This document shows positions 12,691 to 24,483 of a DNA stretch of 64,000 nucleotides, in pieces. Each line of letters opens with the position of its first letter. Position 1 is the stretch's first letter. The DNA lies in assembly GCA_016946835.1 (NCBI GenBank), contig JACVTC010000093.1:633501-697500 (forward strand). Reading direction: 5' to 3'. Source of the stretch: Neocallimastix lanati (nom. inval.) (taxonomy: Eukaryota > Neocallimastigomycota > Neocallimastigomycetes > Neocallimastigales > Neocallimastigaceae). Made by a program: the position numbers and the translations under genes. The notes below the pieces were generated by a model that saw only the letters and a list, made by a program, of their open reading frames with translations, did no database searches and was not told where the DNA came from.

Positions 12691-13484
12691 AAAATCATTA
12701 AAAAAGCATTTTATTTTTATTATTATTATCATTATTACAATTATTTAATTATTATTTAATACTATTATTGTCACATTATTTAATATTATAATCATAAAAA
12801 ATAAAACATTTTATTACATTTTATCATTATAAAAATGAATTCTTTTTAATTTTTATTATTATTATTTTAGTTGTTAATGAATATAATTATATTTGGTTTT
12901 TCTTCTAGTTTTGGTTTAATAATAGTAATAATAATATTTCATTCATAAAATTTTAAGAAAGAATATTATTGTTTATAAAAAATTTAAAACTATGATAATT
13001 TTAATTATCATTACTTTTATATTGATAAATTAATTTTGTTAATACAAAATAAATTATTCAATAACAGAATAACTATTAATTAATAATTAAATTTAATCAT
13101 TCTATTAGAATGCATATTTCATGTAATAATAACTAAATAAAAATAAGAAAGAATTTATATTATTATGTTTTAAATAATAATTGAATTTCTGTTGTATAAT
13201 TTTTATAATATTAACAAAATTTACCCTTTAATGTTTGAAAAAATTTAGTTCGTACTATCCCCAAAGGAAAAAAATTTATATATATATATGTTATTAACAA
13301 TTATTAATTTTAAAAAAATATTTTTACTATTAGTTGATAACATGATATTTATGGTATTAATAATATAAGTAATTTACTCACAATTTTAGAAAAAAGTGGT
13401 ATGTCATTATATGTTAATATTAAAATTCATTAGTAATTTTATATTAAAATAGTATTTCTAAATTTTTAAAATTAATATTATTAT

Positions 13485-13622
<138 letters not shown>

Positions 13623-15022
13623 TTATATTTTTTTAATTATTTATGAATAATTTGTTGTGGCTCATACAAATTCAGAATTTTAGAAATAGCAATCTTGTTT
13701 ATGTAAAAATGTATATAAATTAATTTTCTTATAAGAAAATTTTGTTTTGACAAGAAAAAAAAGAAATTTCAAATTACTATTGATAATAAAACTTAATATA
13801 CAAAATGAATAATAAATTTAATACAAAATTAAAGAAATTTCAGTTTATTTTGTAAGTAACAAATAAAATATTTATATATAATCAAATTTATAATTTATTG
13901 AATAAATATATATTTTTACATATTTTATATATATTATATATTTTATAATTTATAAATTTTATATATTTCTATATATTTCTATATATTTTATAAATTTTAT
14001 ATATTCTATATATTTTATAAATATTTTATATATTCTATATATTTTATAAATATTTTATATATTTTATAAATATTTTATATATTTAATAAATTCTATATAC
14101 TACATTTTTTGTTTTAACAATACAAAAAAAAATGAAAACCACAATAAATTATATATAGTAGAGTAGTATTGTTACATATTATAATATAACTTTGTAATAT
14201 ATTTTCGAATTATTAATTATTTTAAGTATGTTATACAAAAATAAAATAAAGTTTATTGAATTTAATTAAATATATTAGGAGAAATATGGTTTCATATAAA
14301 ATAATATATAACAATTTAAAGTATAGCCAATAATATTCAAAAATTTATATTAATATTTAATATAATAATATATTATATATTTAAGCTTATTTTTTTTATG
14401 GGATATATATATAGAGATAATAATAAAAGTAAAAAATTCTTTGAAAAAATATTTTTGTTCTTTAAAATAAGAAAAAATAAAGCAAGAATTTAAATATATT
14501 AAATATATTTAAAAAAAAAAAATAAAAAGTAAATAAAAAAAAAATAAAAAAAGAAAAAAAAAAGAAAAGTAATTATATATTATTTAAACAATAATATAGA
14601 ATTTTTAAGATACTTTTTTTTTTTTTTTTCTTTTTAGTTCAAAGTATTATTAGAAATAAAAATAAGAAAAGAAAAGAAAAAAAAAAAAAACGAAACAACA
14701 AATAATCGTATTTTTTTCGATTTTGAATATTTTTACAACAATATAAATTATATCTTTAACAATAAAGTAGTTTTTGTTTTTTATATATAAATTTCAATTT
14801 TATTATTTTTTTTAATACAATTTATTATTATTGAAGATTTAAAATACTTTGTATTGATATAAAAGAAATAAAATTTTAATAGATATTAAATTTATATAGT
14901 TAATTTTATATTTTGACTGAACAGTAGGTAAAATTATAATATATTTATTATTTTATATTTTTTTAAAAAAAAAGTTATTAATTAAAAATTTCTCATCAAT
15001 TTTTAAAAGGAATCTACAACAA

Positions 15023-15060
<38 letters not shown>

Positions 15061-15119
15061 GAATTAACCAGAAACAAAAACAAAAGTAAATAAGGATTAA
15101 TTAAAACAAATTTGTTAAA

Positions 15120-17360
15120 ATGAATCAATATAAAAAATCTTTAGTATATTTTATGCTAGTATTTTTATTACTAGTTCAATCAATTATAAGTGTTGATGTT
15201 GAATCAAAAATTAATGAAATTGGTGAGAATACTCAAAATAAAGTTGAAAGTAAAGTTAGTGAATCAATTAGTAATAAAATTGATGAGAGTACTCAACAAT
15301 TAAAACAGTCTTTTTCAGATTGGCTCCAAGAAACTTGGTTGAAAAGTAATAAAACTAATAAAATAATATGAATTTAGTAATGATTAATTTGATAAAAAGA
15401 TATTTTAAATATAAAAATAATAGTATTAATAATTTTAATAATTAATATATATATTAAAAATATAATTAAAATATTATTATGAATAATAGTTAGATATTAT
15501 GTATTTGGTGCTTTAGCAATTATTGCATTAATTATAGTATTATCTGTATTCTGTTGTTTCAAAAGTTTATTTGACTGTATTAAATGTTGTTGTTGCTGTG
15601 GCGGTTGTTGTTGTGGAGGAAGTTCATCTGATAAAAAAAGTAGCCAACAAACAAAACCAGTTTCAAGTTATTCTGGTGGCAGTACTAAGCAATCAAATAA
15701 TTATAGCAGTGGAAGTAACCAAGGTGTTTCCAATAATGGAGCAAGAACAAAACAAATGAATGCTACGGCTCCAATGACAAAACCGGAAATTCATGAGGTT
15801 CCTGTTCAAGTACCAGTAAAGGTACCAGTAACAGTTACAGTATATGAACAAGTTCAAGCTCCATCTCCAGCACCAGTTCCAGTAAGTGCTTCTCCATACA
15901 CTATGGGAACCGTCCAACCAGTGGTGACTACTCCAGCATATGAAGATTATAACCAAGGTTATAATAATAACCAAGGTTATAATAATAACCAAGGATATAA
16001 TAATAACCAAGGATATAATAATAACCAAGGATATAATAATAATCAAGGTTATAATAATAATCAAGGTTATAATAATAATCAAGGATATAATCAAGGTTAT
16101 AATAATAACCAAGGATATAATCAAGGTTATAATAATAATCAAGGATATAATCAAGGTTATAATAATAACCAAGGATATAATCAAGGCTATAATAATAACC
16201 AAGGTATTAATAACAATCAAGGTTATGATAATAATCAAGCCTATGGAAATGCTGTATTAAATCAGGGATACAATAATCAACCATATGTTAATAATAATCA
16301 AGGATACAATAACCAACCATACATTAATCAAGGTTATGATAATCAAGGTTATGATAATCAAGGTTATGATAATCAAGGTTATAATAATCAACCTTATGGT
16401 AATCAACAATATGGAAATAATCAAGTTTTTGCAAATCAAGGTTATATTAATCAGGATTATAATAATCAATTGTTAACAGCAAATTATGTTACCAAACCAG
16501 ATTCTAATAAACCTGAAATTCTTGTAAATGATAGTAGAATAAATGTTCTTACCAAGTCACCATCTAATTATTATCCATTGTCTCCTAGTGCTGATATATC
16601 AAAAATAGCTCTTGGTGAACAAGCAATGGCATTAAATGAACAAGCTAAAAAGAGATTTGATGATGACTTAGATAAACCAAGTTATATTATTAAAGAACAA
16701 GATGAAGAAATAAGTAGATTTGAAGAAGATAAAACTAAAAGAAAGGATAGCTTTGATAATGTAAATGCAGAAAGAAAAAAGTATGATGACTCATATGAAG
16801 AAGAAAGAGATGATAGAAGAAATGATAGAAGATATGACGATTCATATGATGAAAGAGATGATAGAAGAGAAAATAGAAGAAGAAATGATAGAAGATATGA
16901 CGATGATTCATATGATGAAAGAGATAATAGAAGAAGAAATGATAGAAGATATGAAGATGATTCATATGATGAAAGAGATGATAGAAGAAATGACAGGAGA
17001 AGAAATGATAGAAGATATGAAGATGATTCATATGATGAAAGGGATAACAGAAGAAGAAGAGATAGTAGAGAAGATTCATATAAAGAAGATGTAGCAGGAA
17101 AATATAATGATGATAGAAATGAGGATAGAAGAAGATTAGATAATAGAGAAGGATCTGTTCATAGTAAAACTGATAGTTTTGAGCAAGGATCACCAAGGGT
17201 TGGAACATCAAGATACAGTAGATTAAGAAGAGATAGTAAGAATAGTATTGATAGTAATAATGAACATAGAAAACGTAATGAAGGAAATGTTACTTCACCA
17301 TTAGCAAAACCGATTAGAGGAAGTCCCGTAGCAAATGGTGATGATAAATATTACTATTAA
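15120..17360 (+). CDS. Signal-anchored membrane protein with Cys cluster, NQGY and Arg/Asp repeats; unknown family
   Basis: Two exons, 15120-15345 and 15490-17360 (698 residues); the intron is GT-AG with in-phase join (AAA A|TT AGA). Order of parts: a signal peptide (LVYFMLVFLLLVQSIIS, residues 8-24); a short polar, helix-prone segment (about 25-75); one transmembrane helix (FGALAIIALIIVLSVF, about 80-96); then a dense Cys cluster (CIKCCCCCGGCCC) that could be palmitoylated; a Ser/Gly/Asn stretch; a Pro/Val segment (VPVQVPVKVPVTV); about 170 residues of NQGY repeats (from about 230); and an Arg/Asp/Tyr region (about 500-600). If the signal peptide is cleaved, the C-terminal repeats face the cytosol. 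The topology is reminiscent of small Shisa/CYYR-like proteins (TM followed by a Cys-rich stretch), but no homology is claimed. The function is unknown; a membrane-tethered low-complexity scaffold is one possibility. Confidence 0.82.
15954..16265 (+). repeat. NQGY codon repeat array
   Basis: Tandem units encoding N-Q-G-Y-N-N-N (21 bases) and N-Q-G-Y (12 bases), with third-position drift (ggt/gga, aac/aat). Longer 33-base higher-order units (NQGYNNNQGY plus one) recur from about 16080 to 16200, a sign of recent unequal exchange. Diverged units continue to about 16465. Confidence 0.9.
16785..17065 (+). repeat. Arg/Asp-rich coding repeat (DDSYDERDDRRNDRRY)
   Basis: Five or six units of about 16-20 residues alternate acidic (DDSYDERD) and basic (RRNDRR) patches. 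The region is a charged, intrinsically disordered segment that continues the protein of 15120-17360. Confidence 0.88.
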
Positions 17361-18228
17361 AAAAAATAAAAAATAAAAATAATATAAGAAAATAAAAAAC
17401 AATAAAAATAAAAATAATCATAAAAAAAGATAATAATTTATAAATTATAATCCAAATTTAAATTAACGTAAAAAATAAAAATAATTTTTTTAAAAGTAAT
17501 TATTATAATATAATATATAAAAAAAAAAGTAAATAAAAGAAAAAAATAATCATCATATTATAATAAATATTTTTAATTAAATAGAATGAAATAATATTAC
17601 AAAAGAATTTTTTTTTTATATTATTGAATTAATTTCTTTTTTTTTTTCTTTTAGTTTTTTATTTAGTTTTTTTTTATTTTATATATTTTTTTCTTTTCTT
17701 TTTATTTTCATTTCTTTTCATTAATATATAAGTATATTATTTTGAACAATAACAAAAAAAAATAATCGTAAATCAAGTAAATATATATATATAATCAATA
17801 ATAAATAAAAAAAAGAATTTAAAAATAAACATACAAAAAAAAGTAAATAAATAAAGAGTATATAATAGTATATAAAATGAAATAAATTTTGTAAAATTTT
17901 TTTATTGTATAAAGAATATTTATATAATAAAATAAATAGTTTTTTAATAAGAAACTTTTTCATAATTTTATTAGTATTAGTATATATTTTGATAGGAAAC
18001 AAAAACGTGACTCATTTGGAATTATTTATTTATTATAAAATTAATGTGTTTCATTATAATATTAATTATTTTTATAATACTATAATATACTATATTAATG
18101 TATTAAAACGTAATATAATCAATGTAATGTAATACAGTTAATTAGATAATACATAATATGTAGATAATTGGTACATCAATAATAATAATAATAATTAAGG
18201 TTTAGTATTAATTAATATAAAAGAAATA
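17361..18228. other. A/T-rich intergenic DNA
   Basis: Contains the 3' untranslated region of the preceding gene, A and T runs and short accidental open frames only. Confidence 0.5.
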
Positions 18229-18860
18229 GTACATGAAAATTTTAGGTTTTATGCTTGTAACATTGCTGGGTTTCCTGTCTTTATACGCTTGAGAAGAATC
18301 AAGAGAAGAGGATTATAATTTTTAACTTTTATTATCAATTTTTTATAATTAATTCATACTAATAAATTCATTTTATTTATAAGCTTTAATTTTGATTGAT
18401 TGTCCTGCCATATCTCTTTCCCAGTAAAAGTTTATAATTGCCTTTTTTTTTTTATTTTTTTTTTTTTTTTGATAAACAATCGCACATTTCGCCAATAGAG
18501 GAGAAATACTAAGTTCTTTGGAAACATAATAAAGGGATGTAAAGCTATTCTCATTAGAAAGTCCTTCAATCCAGTATAATCCTGAATTAACTAGTGTCTG
18601 TGTATTTCCCGTTCTTTCTTTGTTTGATCCAAGTAGAGGGGCATAATACGAAACTTGCTCAATTACTATAACAGAAAATAGCATTCTTTTATAAAGGGTA
18701 GGAATATGAGGATTCTTAAGAAATTCTTTTATGGAATAAAGTTCTTTTCTAATTTTATTGTTGATTCTCAGTATAATCGGTTTCAGTTCTTAATCATTTG
18801 AAAACAGTACACCTAAATAGGTAAACAATTTTAGATTAAACTTACGTACTATGTCTTTCA
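18229..18860 (-). mobile_element. Decayed non-LTR (LINE) reverse transcriptase, C-terminal fragment
   Basis: Minus-strand translation from about 18850 gives FTYLGVLFSND, a stop, then ELKPIILRINNKIRKELYS, followed in frame by a 103-residue open stretch at 18684-18373 containing SYYAPLLGSNKERT, TLVNSGLYWIEG, SLYYVSKELSISPL and NFYWERDMAGQ. This order (YLGV motif, helical thumb region, yYwERdM near the C-terminal domain) is what the region after the catalytic palm of LINE-type reverse transcriptases in fungi looks like. The YADD catalytic block is absent, there is at least one in-frame stop, and an A run interrupts the coding sequence, so it is a dead 5'-truncated copy. Further degraded sequence may reach 18229. 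The family assignment is from remembered patterns. Confidence 0.62.
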
Positions 18861-18910
18861 TATATTGCAGAAATGTAATATATGAAACCACAAAGATCAG
18901 TTCTGAGGAA

Positions 18911-18950
18911 AGAAGGTGTTTAATTAATAATATTTTTTTAATCACCTTCT
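18911..18950. repeat. Short inverted repeat AGAAGGTG/CACCTTCT
   Basis: Perfect 8-base arms (18911-18918 and 18943-18950), extended after one mismatch by TTAA/TTAA, enclose a short A/T loop. It sits just upstream of the LINE fragment in a patch of more balanced composition. It could fold into a hairpin; no function is evident. Confidence 0.55.
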
Positions 18951-19260
18951 AGAAAATCTTCTCTCCCGATTTAATATTTTATATTGTTTGCGGATTTCCT
19001 TACTAAATGTTATGCCAATTATGGTTAGTTTTTTTTTTTTTTTTTTTTAACACCATGATCAACTTGTATATCATTAGTTCTACCGTTGTTAAAAGTATTA
19101 AAGTTGAAAAGAAAAGAAAATGCAAAAAAAAAAAATAAAAATAAAAATAAAATAAAATAAAATAAATTCTGATACAGATTCGAATGGATAATTGTTATCC
19201 ATATTAAATTATCATCGATGAATGGGAAGAGTGTTAGAGGCTATTTCGTCATCGAAACTC

Positions 19261-19458
19261 ATAATGTCGATTTTTTGTTTTTTTTTTAAATTTGATGTAA
19301 AAAATTTCATATATTTTATTTTCATGTATCTTTTTTTTTAATATATATTATTAAATAATGTCGATTTTTTTTTTTTTTTTTTTTTTTAAATTTGATGTAA
19401 AAAATTTCATATATTTTATTTTCATGTATCTTTTTTTTTTAATATATATTATTAAATA
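19261..19458. repeat. Tandem duplication, about 95-base unit
   Basis: The unit starting ATAATGTCGATTTTTT and ending TATTATTAAAT is present at 19261-19354 and again from 19355 to about 19458. The copies are nearly identical apart from T-run length, indicating a recent duplication. Confidence 0.9.
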
Positions 19459-19599
19459 AAGTTTATTTCTAGTTTAAACAAATAAACAAACAAACAAACA
19501 AAAAAATAAATATATATATATATATATATATATACTAAAATTATTTCAATAATTTTTTAAAAGGTATTGAAAGTTTCATATCTATGATAAAAAGATATT

Positions 19600-20345
19600 T
19601 AATTATAAAAAGAAAAAATTAAATGAAAATAGTGTTAAAAATTTTAATTTCTTCTTATAAATTTTGGAAGCATATGACATTAAAAAATTTTTAATGTTGT
19701 GTTAAGTCTATATTTAATGGATAAAAGAGATAAAATTGCATAAATGGATGCTGCTTAAAACAATATTAGTATTGTTAAAGAAAAGTATTTCGTAAAACAG
19801 TTAAACATTAAATGTTGAAGATAAAAATAGAGAAACTCTTATTTTATTGTGTATGCAATCCTAAATTTATTATAAATAATGTTTCTTTTAACAATACTTT
19901 TGGAAATGAATTAATACCATTGTAAAATTGATATTAACCATATCAACCATTATAGAAAAATCCATTCTTATTTATTATGCTAAAATGATATTATGAACTA
20001 TATAAATTAATAAATTTTTAATTAGCTGTATAGAAATTAATCCAAATATGAATACTGATAATTATATTGTTGATAACCATAAGTAGTTATTTCTTTCTTT
20101 TAAATATAAACATAGGGAATATAGTATATATAATAATTCTATTTGCTTTAAATTAACATATTTAAAGCGTATATCCAATCATAAAGAGGAAATTCAATAT
20201 TTAATACTAAACACAGAGATCCAAAGAATCATTAATGCATTGTTATAATCCTTGAGTTGTCAGAGAATTATTAAACAAAAAACTCCACTATCATTAATGA
20301 AGTCATTATTAAAAACGAGAATGCTTTAATCATTGTTACCTAACT
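19600..20345 (+). pseudogene. Possible second ankyrin-repeat remnant
   Basis: The composition is less A/T-biased than the flanks. Short fragments such as LNVEDKNRETLILLC near 19812-19855 and FKYKHRE near 20100-20120 recall the inter-repeat loop and first helix of fungal ankyrin units (VNVEDKNGxTPLxxAC). Stops and frameshifts occur throughout. Support is weaker than for the copy at 6486-7215. Confidence 0.35.
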
Positions 20346-20534
20346 TTTAATTAAAAATTATATTTTTTATTGTTAATAATTAAATATAATTTTTAAATAA
20401 ATTAATATATCATATATACTATAAAAAAATAATATATTATAATAATGATTATAATATATAATTAGATAATTAGTAATAATAATAATAATAATAACAATAT
20501 ATATATATATGTTTATAAAATTTATTTAAAGCAT

Positions 20535-20573
<39 letters not shown>

Positions 20574-20600
20574 TTTATTTATATACTATAAATATGACCA

Positions 20601-20640
<40 letters not shown>

Positions 20641-21705
20641 TTGATTTTAAAATTTCAAAGATACCAAATTTAAAAAACAATTAAATCAAAAATTTATAAA
20701 TTTAGTTTATATATATATATATATATATTTTTTTATTTAAATTGTTAAAAAATATAATATATTATAATATTATAATAATAATATTAATATTAAATTTTAT
20801 TGAAATAGATTTATAATGTTTTATAATTATTGTTATTAATTAGTTAACAGATCAATTTTATTGGCTAATAAATATAATTTGAAAAAAAAAAAAATTTTTA
20901 CATAAAGTTTAAAATAATATATTTTTTTCTCAAAAGTAAAAAAAATAAAATAAAATAAATATTTAGTAAGAAAAGGTAGAGATATTATAAGCAAATATAT
21001 ACGAAGAATTTAAAATTTTTAAATGAAATAACCTGTTAAGGTTAGAGACAATATTTAAAAATTATTAATATTTTTATTTAAAATAATAAAAATAAATCAC
21101 AAAATAAAAATTATTATTTCGATATTTAGTTATTTTTTTTTTATTTCATTCATTAAATTTCAAAATTATAAATTTCAAAATTTGAAATTTCAATTTCCAA
21201 AAAAAAAAAAAAAAAAAAAAAGAAGATAAAATAAAATATTAAAAAGATAAATATAACATAGTATAAACGATATATTTTTATATTCATAAAATTTTATATC
21301 TCATTTAAACAATTAATATAAAAAAGATATAGCATATTTTTTTTTATTTTATTTTATTTTTTTTTAAATTGAATTAAATTAATACATATTGTATAATAAA
21401 GAAACATTTCATTGATATTTTTTGAAATTTCAATATATATTCATATATAATATTATAAAAATGATTAATTAAAATTAAAATGCAGCAAATGAATGAAATA
21501 ATAGATTTAATTATAATATAAAATTTTTATATAAAAATAATTTTTATAAATTTCTTTATAATTAATATAATCAATTTTTATTATTATTATTGTTATTGTT
21601 ATTGTTATTGTTATTATTATTTTATTTTATTTTTTAAAAAATATATATATTAAATTAAAAGTAGGGAATATAATTCAAAAGTAAAAAAAAAAAAAGAAAA
21701 AAAAA
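20346..21705. other. A/T-rich intergenic DNA upstream of the exporter-like gene
   Basis: Contains T runs (20541-20570, 20624-20642), (TA)n tracts and a (TTG/TTA) patch near 21580-21620. The promoter of the gene at 21706 should be here; no defined element is recognisable. Confidence 0.5.
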
Positions 21706-22707
21706 ATGGCAAGAAATATTATTAAACCAGAACTTCTTAAGCAAATAAAGCAAATACTTTTTAATACTTTTAAAATTACAACAGCTGCAGTACTTGCCAT
21801 TTTAGTTGCAATTATCCTAAAACTAGATTTTGCTGTTTCAGCCGGTATTGTAGCTATTTTATCTGTTCAACCAACGAAAAAAGAAACAATGAAAACAGCT
21901 ATCGATCGTCTTCTTGCATTTTTAGCAGCATTATTAATTTGTTGGGTATGCTTTACTTTATTAGGATTTACAACTACAGTATTTTATTTATATCTTGCAG
22001 TTTTCATACTTGTTTGTCAATGGAGAAAATGGTATTCTGCTATGGCTATGGATTCAGTTCTTATTTCACACTTTTTAAATTTTGAAAAAATGGGTTTTAA
22101 AGAAATTTATAATGAATGTCTTCTTTTCATTATAGGTGTCGGATTTGGTATTTTAGTAAATATTTATCTTCATAAGAGAACAAATTATATTGAAGAACTT
22201 AAAACAAAAACAGATGAATTAATAAAGCAAGCTCTTCACCGTATGTCTCTAAGAATTATGGATTCTGAACTTCCTAACTATGATGGCAGTTGCTTTAATA
22301 AACTTAATGAAAGTATTTTTATTGCTAAAAGACAAGCAATGAAAAATTTCAATAATCAGTTTACTTCAAATGATACTTATGATACCCAATATATAAATAT
22401 GCGTGAAAATCAAACAAAGGTCTTACAAGAAATGTATAAATGTGCATATAAAATTAAAGCTGTACCTACTACATCTTTACAAATAGCAAGTATTTTGGAA
22501 AAGGTATCACTTGAATATCATAAAGATAATGATGTAAAATCATTATTGGAAGAACTTGCTCAAATACGTGAAGCAATGAAAACTGTTCCTTTCCCAGTTA
22601 CACGTTCAGAATTTGAAGATCGTGCAAATTTATTTATAATGTTAGAACGTTTACAAGAATTTCTTTCAATTAAACAAAATTTTATGAAAGATAAAATTGT
22701 AGTTGAA

Positions 22708-22713
<6 letters not shown>
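21706..22713 (+). CDS. Bacterial-type aromatic acid exporter family protein (ArAE_1/DUF939)
   Basis: Intronless gene of 335 residues. Residues about 15-155 form four to six transmembrane helices (ITTAAVLAILVAIIL, FAVSAGIVAILSV, LLAFLAALLICWVCF, FYLYLAVFILVC, LLFIIGVGFGILVNIYL), with the QPTKKETMKTAIDRLLA segment seen in this family. The soluble C-terminal half (NQTKVLQEMYKC, PFPVTRSEFEDRANLFIMLE) matches the ArAE_1 C-terminal domain of Firmicutes proteins. The family is annotated by homology as exporters of aromatic acids; substrates are mostly untested. Frequent CTT and CGT codons, absence of introns and a family otherwise bacterial suggest horizontal transfer from a rumen clostridium. The start is the first ATG after an A-rich leader. 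The gene looks intact. Confidence 0.85.

Positions 22714-22746
<33 letters not shown>
22711..22746. repeat. (TAA)n array at the stop codon
   Basis: The TAA stop of the exporter-like gene is the first unit of about 11 TAA repeats, so the stop codon is embedded in a microsatellite. Confidence 0.9.
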
Positions 22747-22747
<1 letters not shown>

Positions 22748-23910
22748 AATATTTATCAATTGTTTTAATCTTATTTGATTTAACTTTATTAAAAGAATCT
22801 AATAAGATTAAAGAAAAAAAAAAAGTATATATTATTAACAATATAACATTTTTTTAAGTGTTAATTAATGAGGGTTAGAAATTGAAATTCAACTAAAAAA
22901 GTTAACATAATTTATTAAAGAAATTATTAAAAATAATTCTTTTTTTTTTTTTTTTTTTTTTTTTATTTATTTATTTATTTATTTATTTACAATTTCCTTA
23001 TATTTGTACAATAACAATTTAAAGTTCACAAAATTATTATCTATCTCTATCATATAAAAATAAAAATATAAACAATAATTCTATCATATAAAAATAATTA
23101 TATATACAATAATTTTTATCATATAATAATAATATATACACTAATAATATAAATAATACATAATAATATTAATATATTTTCATTTAATGTAATTTATTAT
23201 GATTATTATTATAATAAATAATTTTGAAAAAAAAAATAAAAAAATAAAGTGGATATAGATATTGTTTAAAATTCCAAAAAGAAAAAAAAAATTCAATTAA
23301 ATAAAAAAAAATATAAATATAAACAATAAAATAAAATAAATAATTATAAATATAAAGTTTAGATTGAATAAAATAAAATATAATAAAATATAATAAAATA
23401 TAATAAAATAAAATAAAATAAATGATATAAATATAATAAAAAATACAGATAAATAAATAATTTTATAATAATTTTATATTATATTGTTAAAATACAAAAA
23501 AAATTTTTTTTTTTTAGTATATTATTATTATTATTCTTATCTCCATTTTACTAAAATAAAAAAAAAAAAAAATAATAATGATTTATTTAATCATTTTTCT
23601 TTTTCTTTATTATTAATATTAAAAAATATTATAATACGTATATATATATATATATTATAATATTATAATAAAATGATAAAATTTTTTAATTTTCATTATA
23701 ATTTATTTCTTTTATTTTATTTATTTTTTTTTTCCATTAATTATTATTATTATTATTTTTTTTTTTTTATTTTTTTTTTTTTTTTTTGTGTGTGTGTGTT
23801 AATCAGATCTTATTTTAATTTCATTTTTGATATACATAAAAATAAAGATAATAGAATTTAAATTAATATGAAATGTAATATAAATATCTTAAATACAATA
23901 TATTTTTTCC

Positions 23911-23945
<35 letters not shown>

Positions 23946-24189
23946 TGAAATGATATATTAAAAAAAAAAATTAAAAATAAAAAATTAGTAATATTGAAAG
24001 ATAAAAATAAAAAGAAAAAAATTTAATAAAATATTATAATTGTAAAATAAAAAATAAAAAAAAAAAATTAAATTTATGTTATATTTATTTTTTTTTTATT
24101 TTATTTATTTATTTTATTTATTTATTTTATTTTATTTTATTTTATTTTTTTTTTCTTAATTAATTTTTATTATTATTATTATTATTTTT

Positions 24190-24221
<32 letters not shown>

Positions 24222-24483
24222 TAATCAGATCTTATTTTAATTTTACTTTTGATATACATAAAAATAAAAGATAATAGAATTTAAATTAATATGAAATATA
24301 ATGTAAATATCTTGAATACAATATTTTTTTTTCCTTTTTATTATTATTATTATTGTTATTATTATTTGAAATGTCATATAAAAAAAATAAAAAATTAGAA
24401 ATACTAAAAGATAAAAATAGAAATAAAAAAAAAAAAAACTTTAATAAAATATTATAATTGTAAAATAAAAAAAAAAATTAAAT
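22747..24483. other. A/T-rich intergenic DNA with duplicated segment
   Basis: Non-coding spacer between the convergent ends of the exporter-like gene and the vasculin-like gene, holding T runs, (AAAAT)n near 23370-23420 and the two copies described separately. Confidence 0.5.
23788..24380. repeat. Direct duplication of about 165 bases
   Basis: A GTGTGTGTGTTAATCAGATC-led segment at 23788-23955 recurs at 24212-24380 with the same order of blocks (ATACATAAAAATAAA, TAGAATTTAAATTAATATGA, ATCTT-A-ATACAAT, TTCCTTTTTATTATT, TTTGAAATG). The copies differ by a few substitutions, and the T/A-rich DNA before each is also similar, so the duplicated block may be about 400 bases. Confidence 0.85.

Noticed and set aside
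15693-16238. 181-codon minus-strand frame rich in Ile/Thr/Val
   Set aside because: Antisense of the NQGY codon repeat; no independent coding features.
16735-17211. 158-codon minus-strand frame rich in His/Phe/Tyr
   Set aside because: Antisense of the Arg/Asp repeat in the membrane protein gene.
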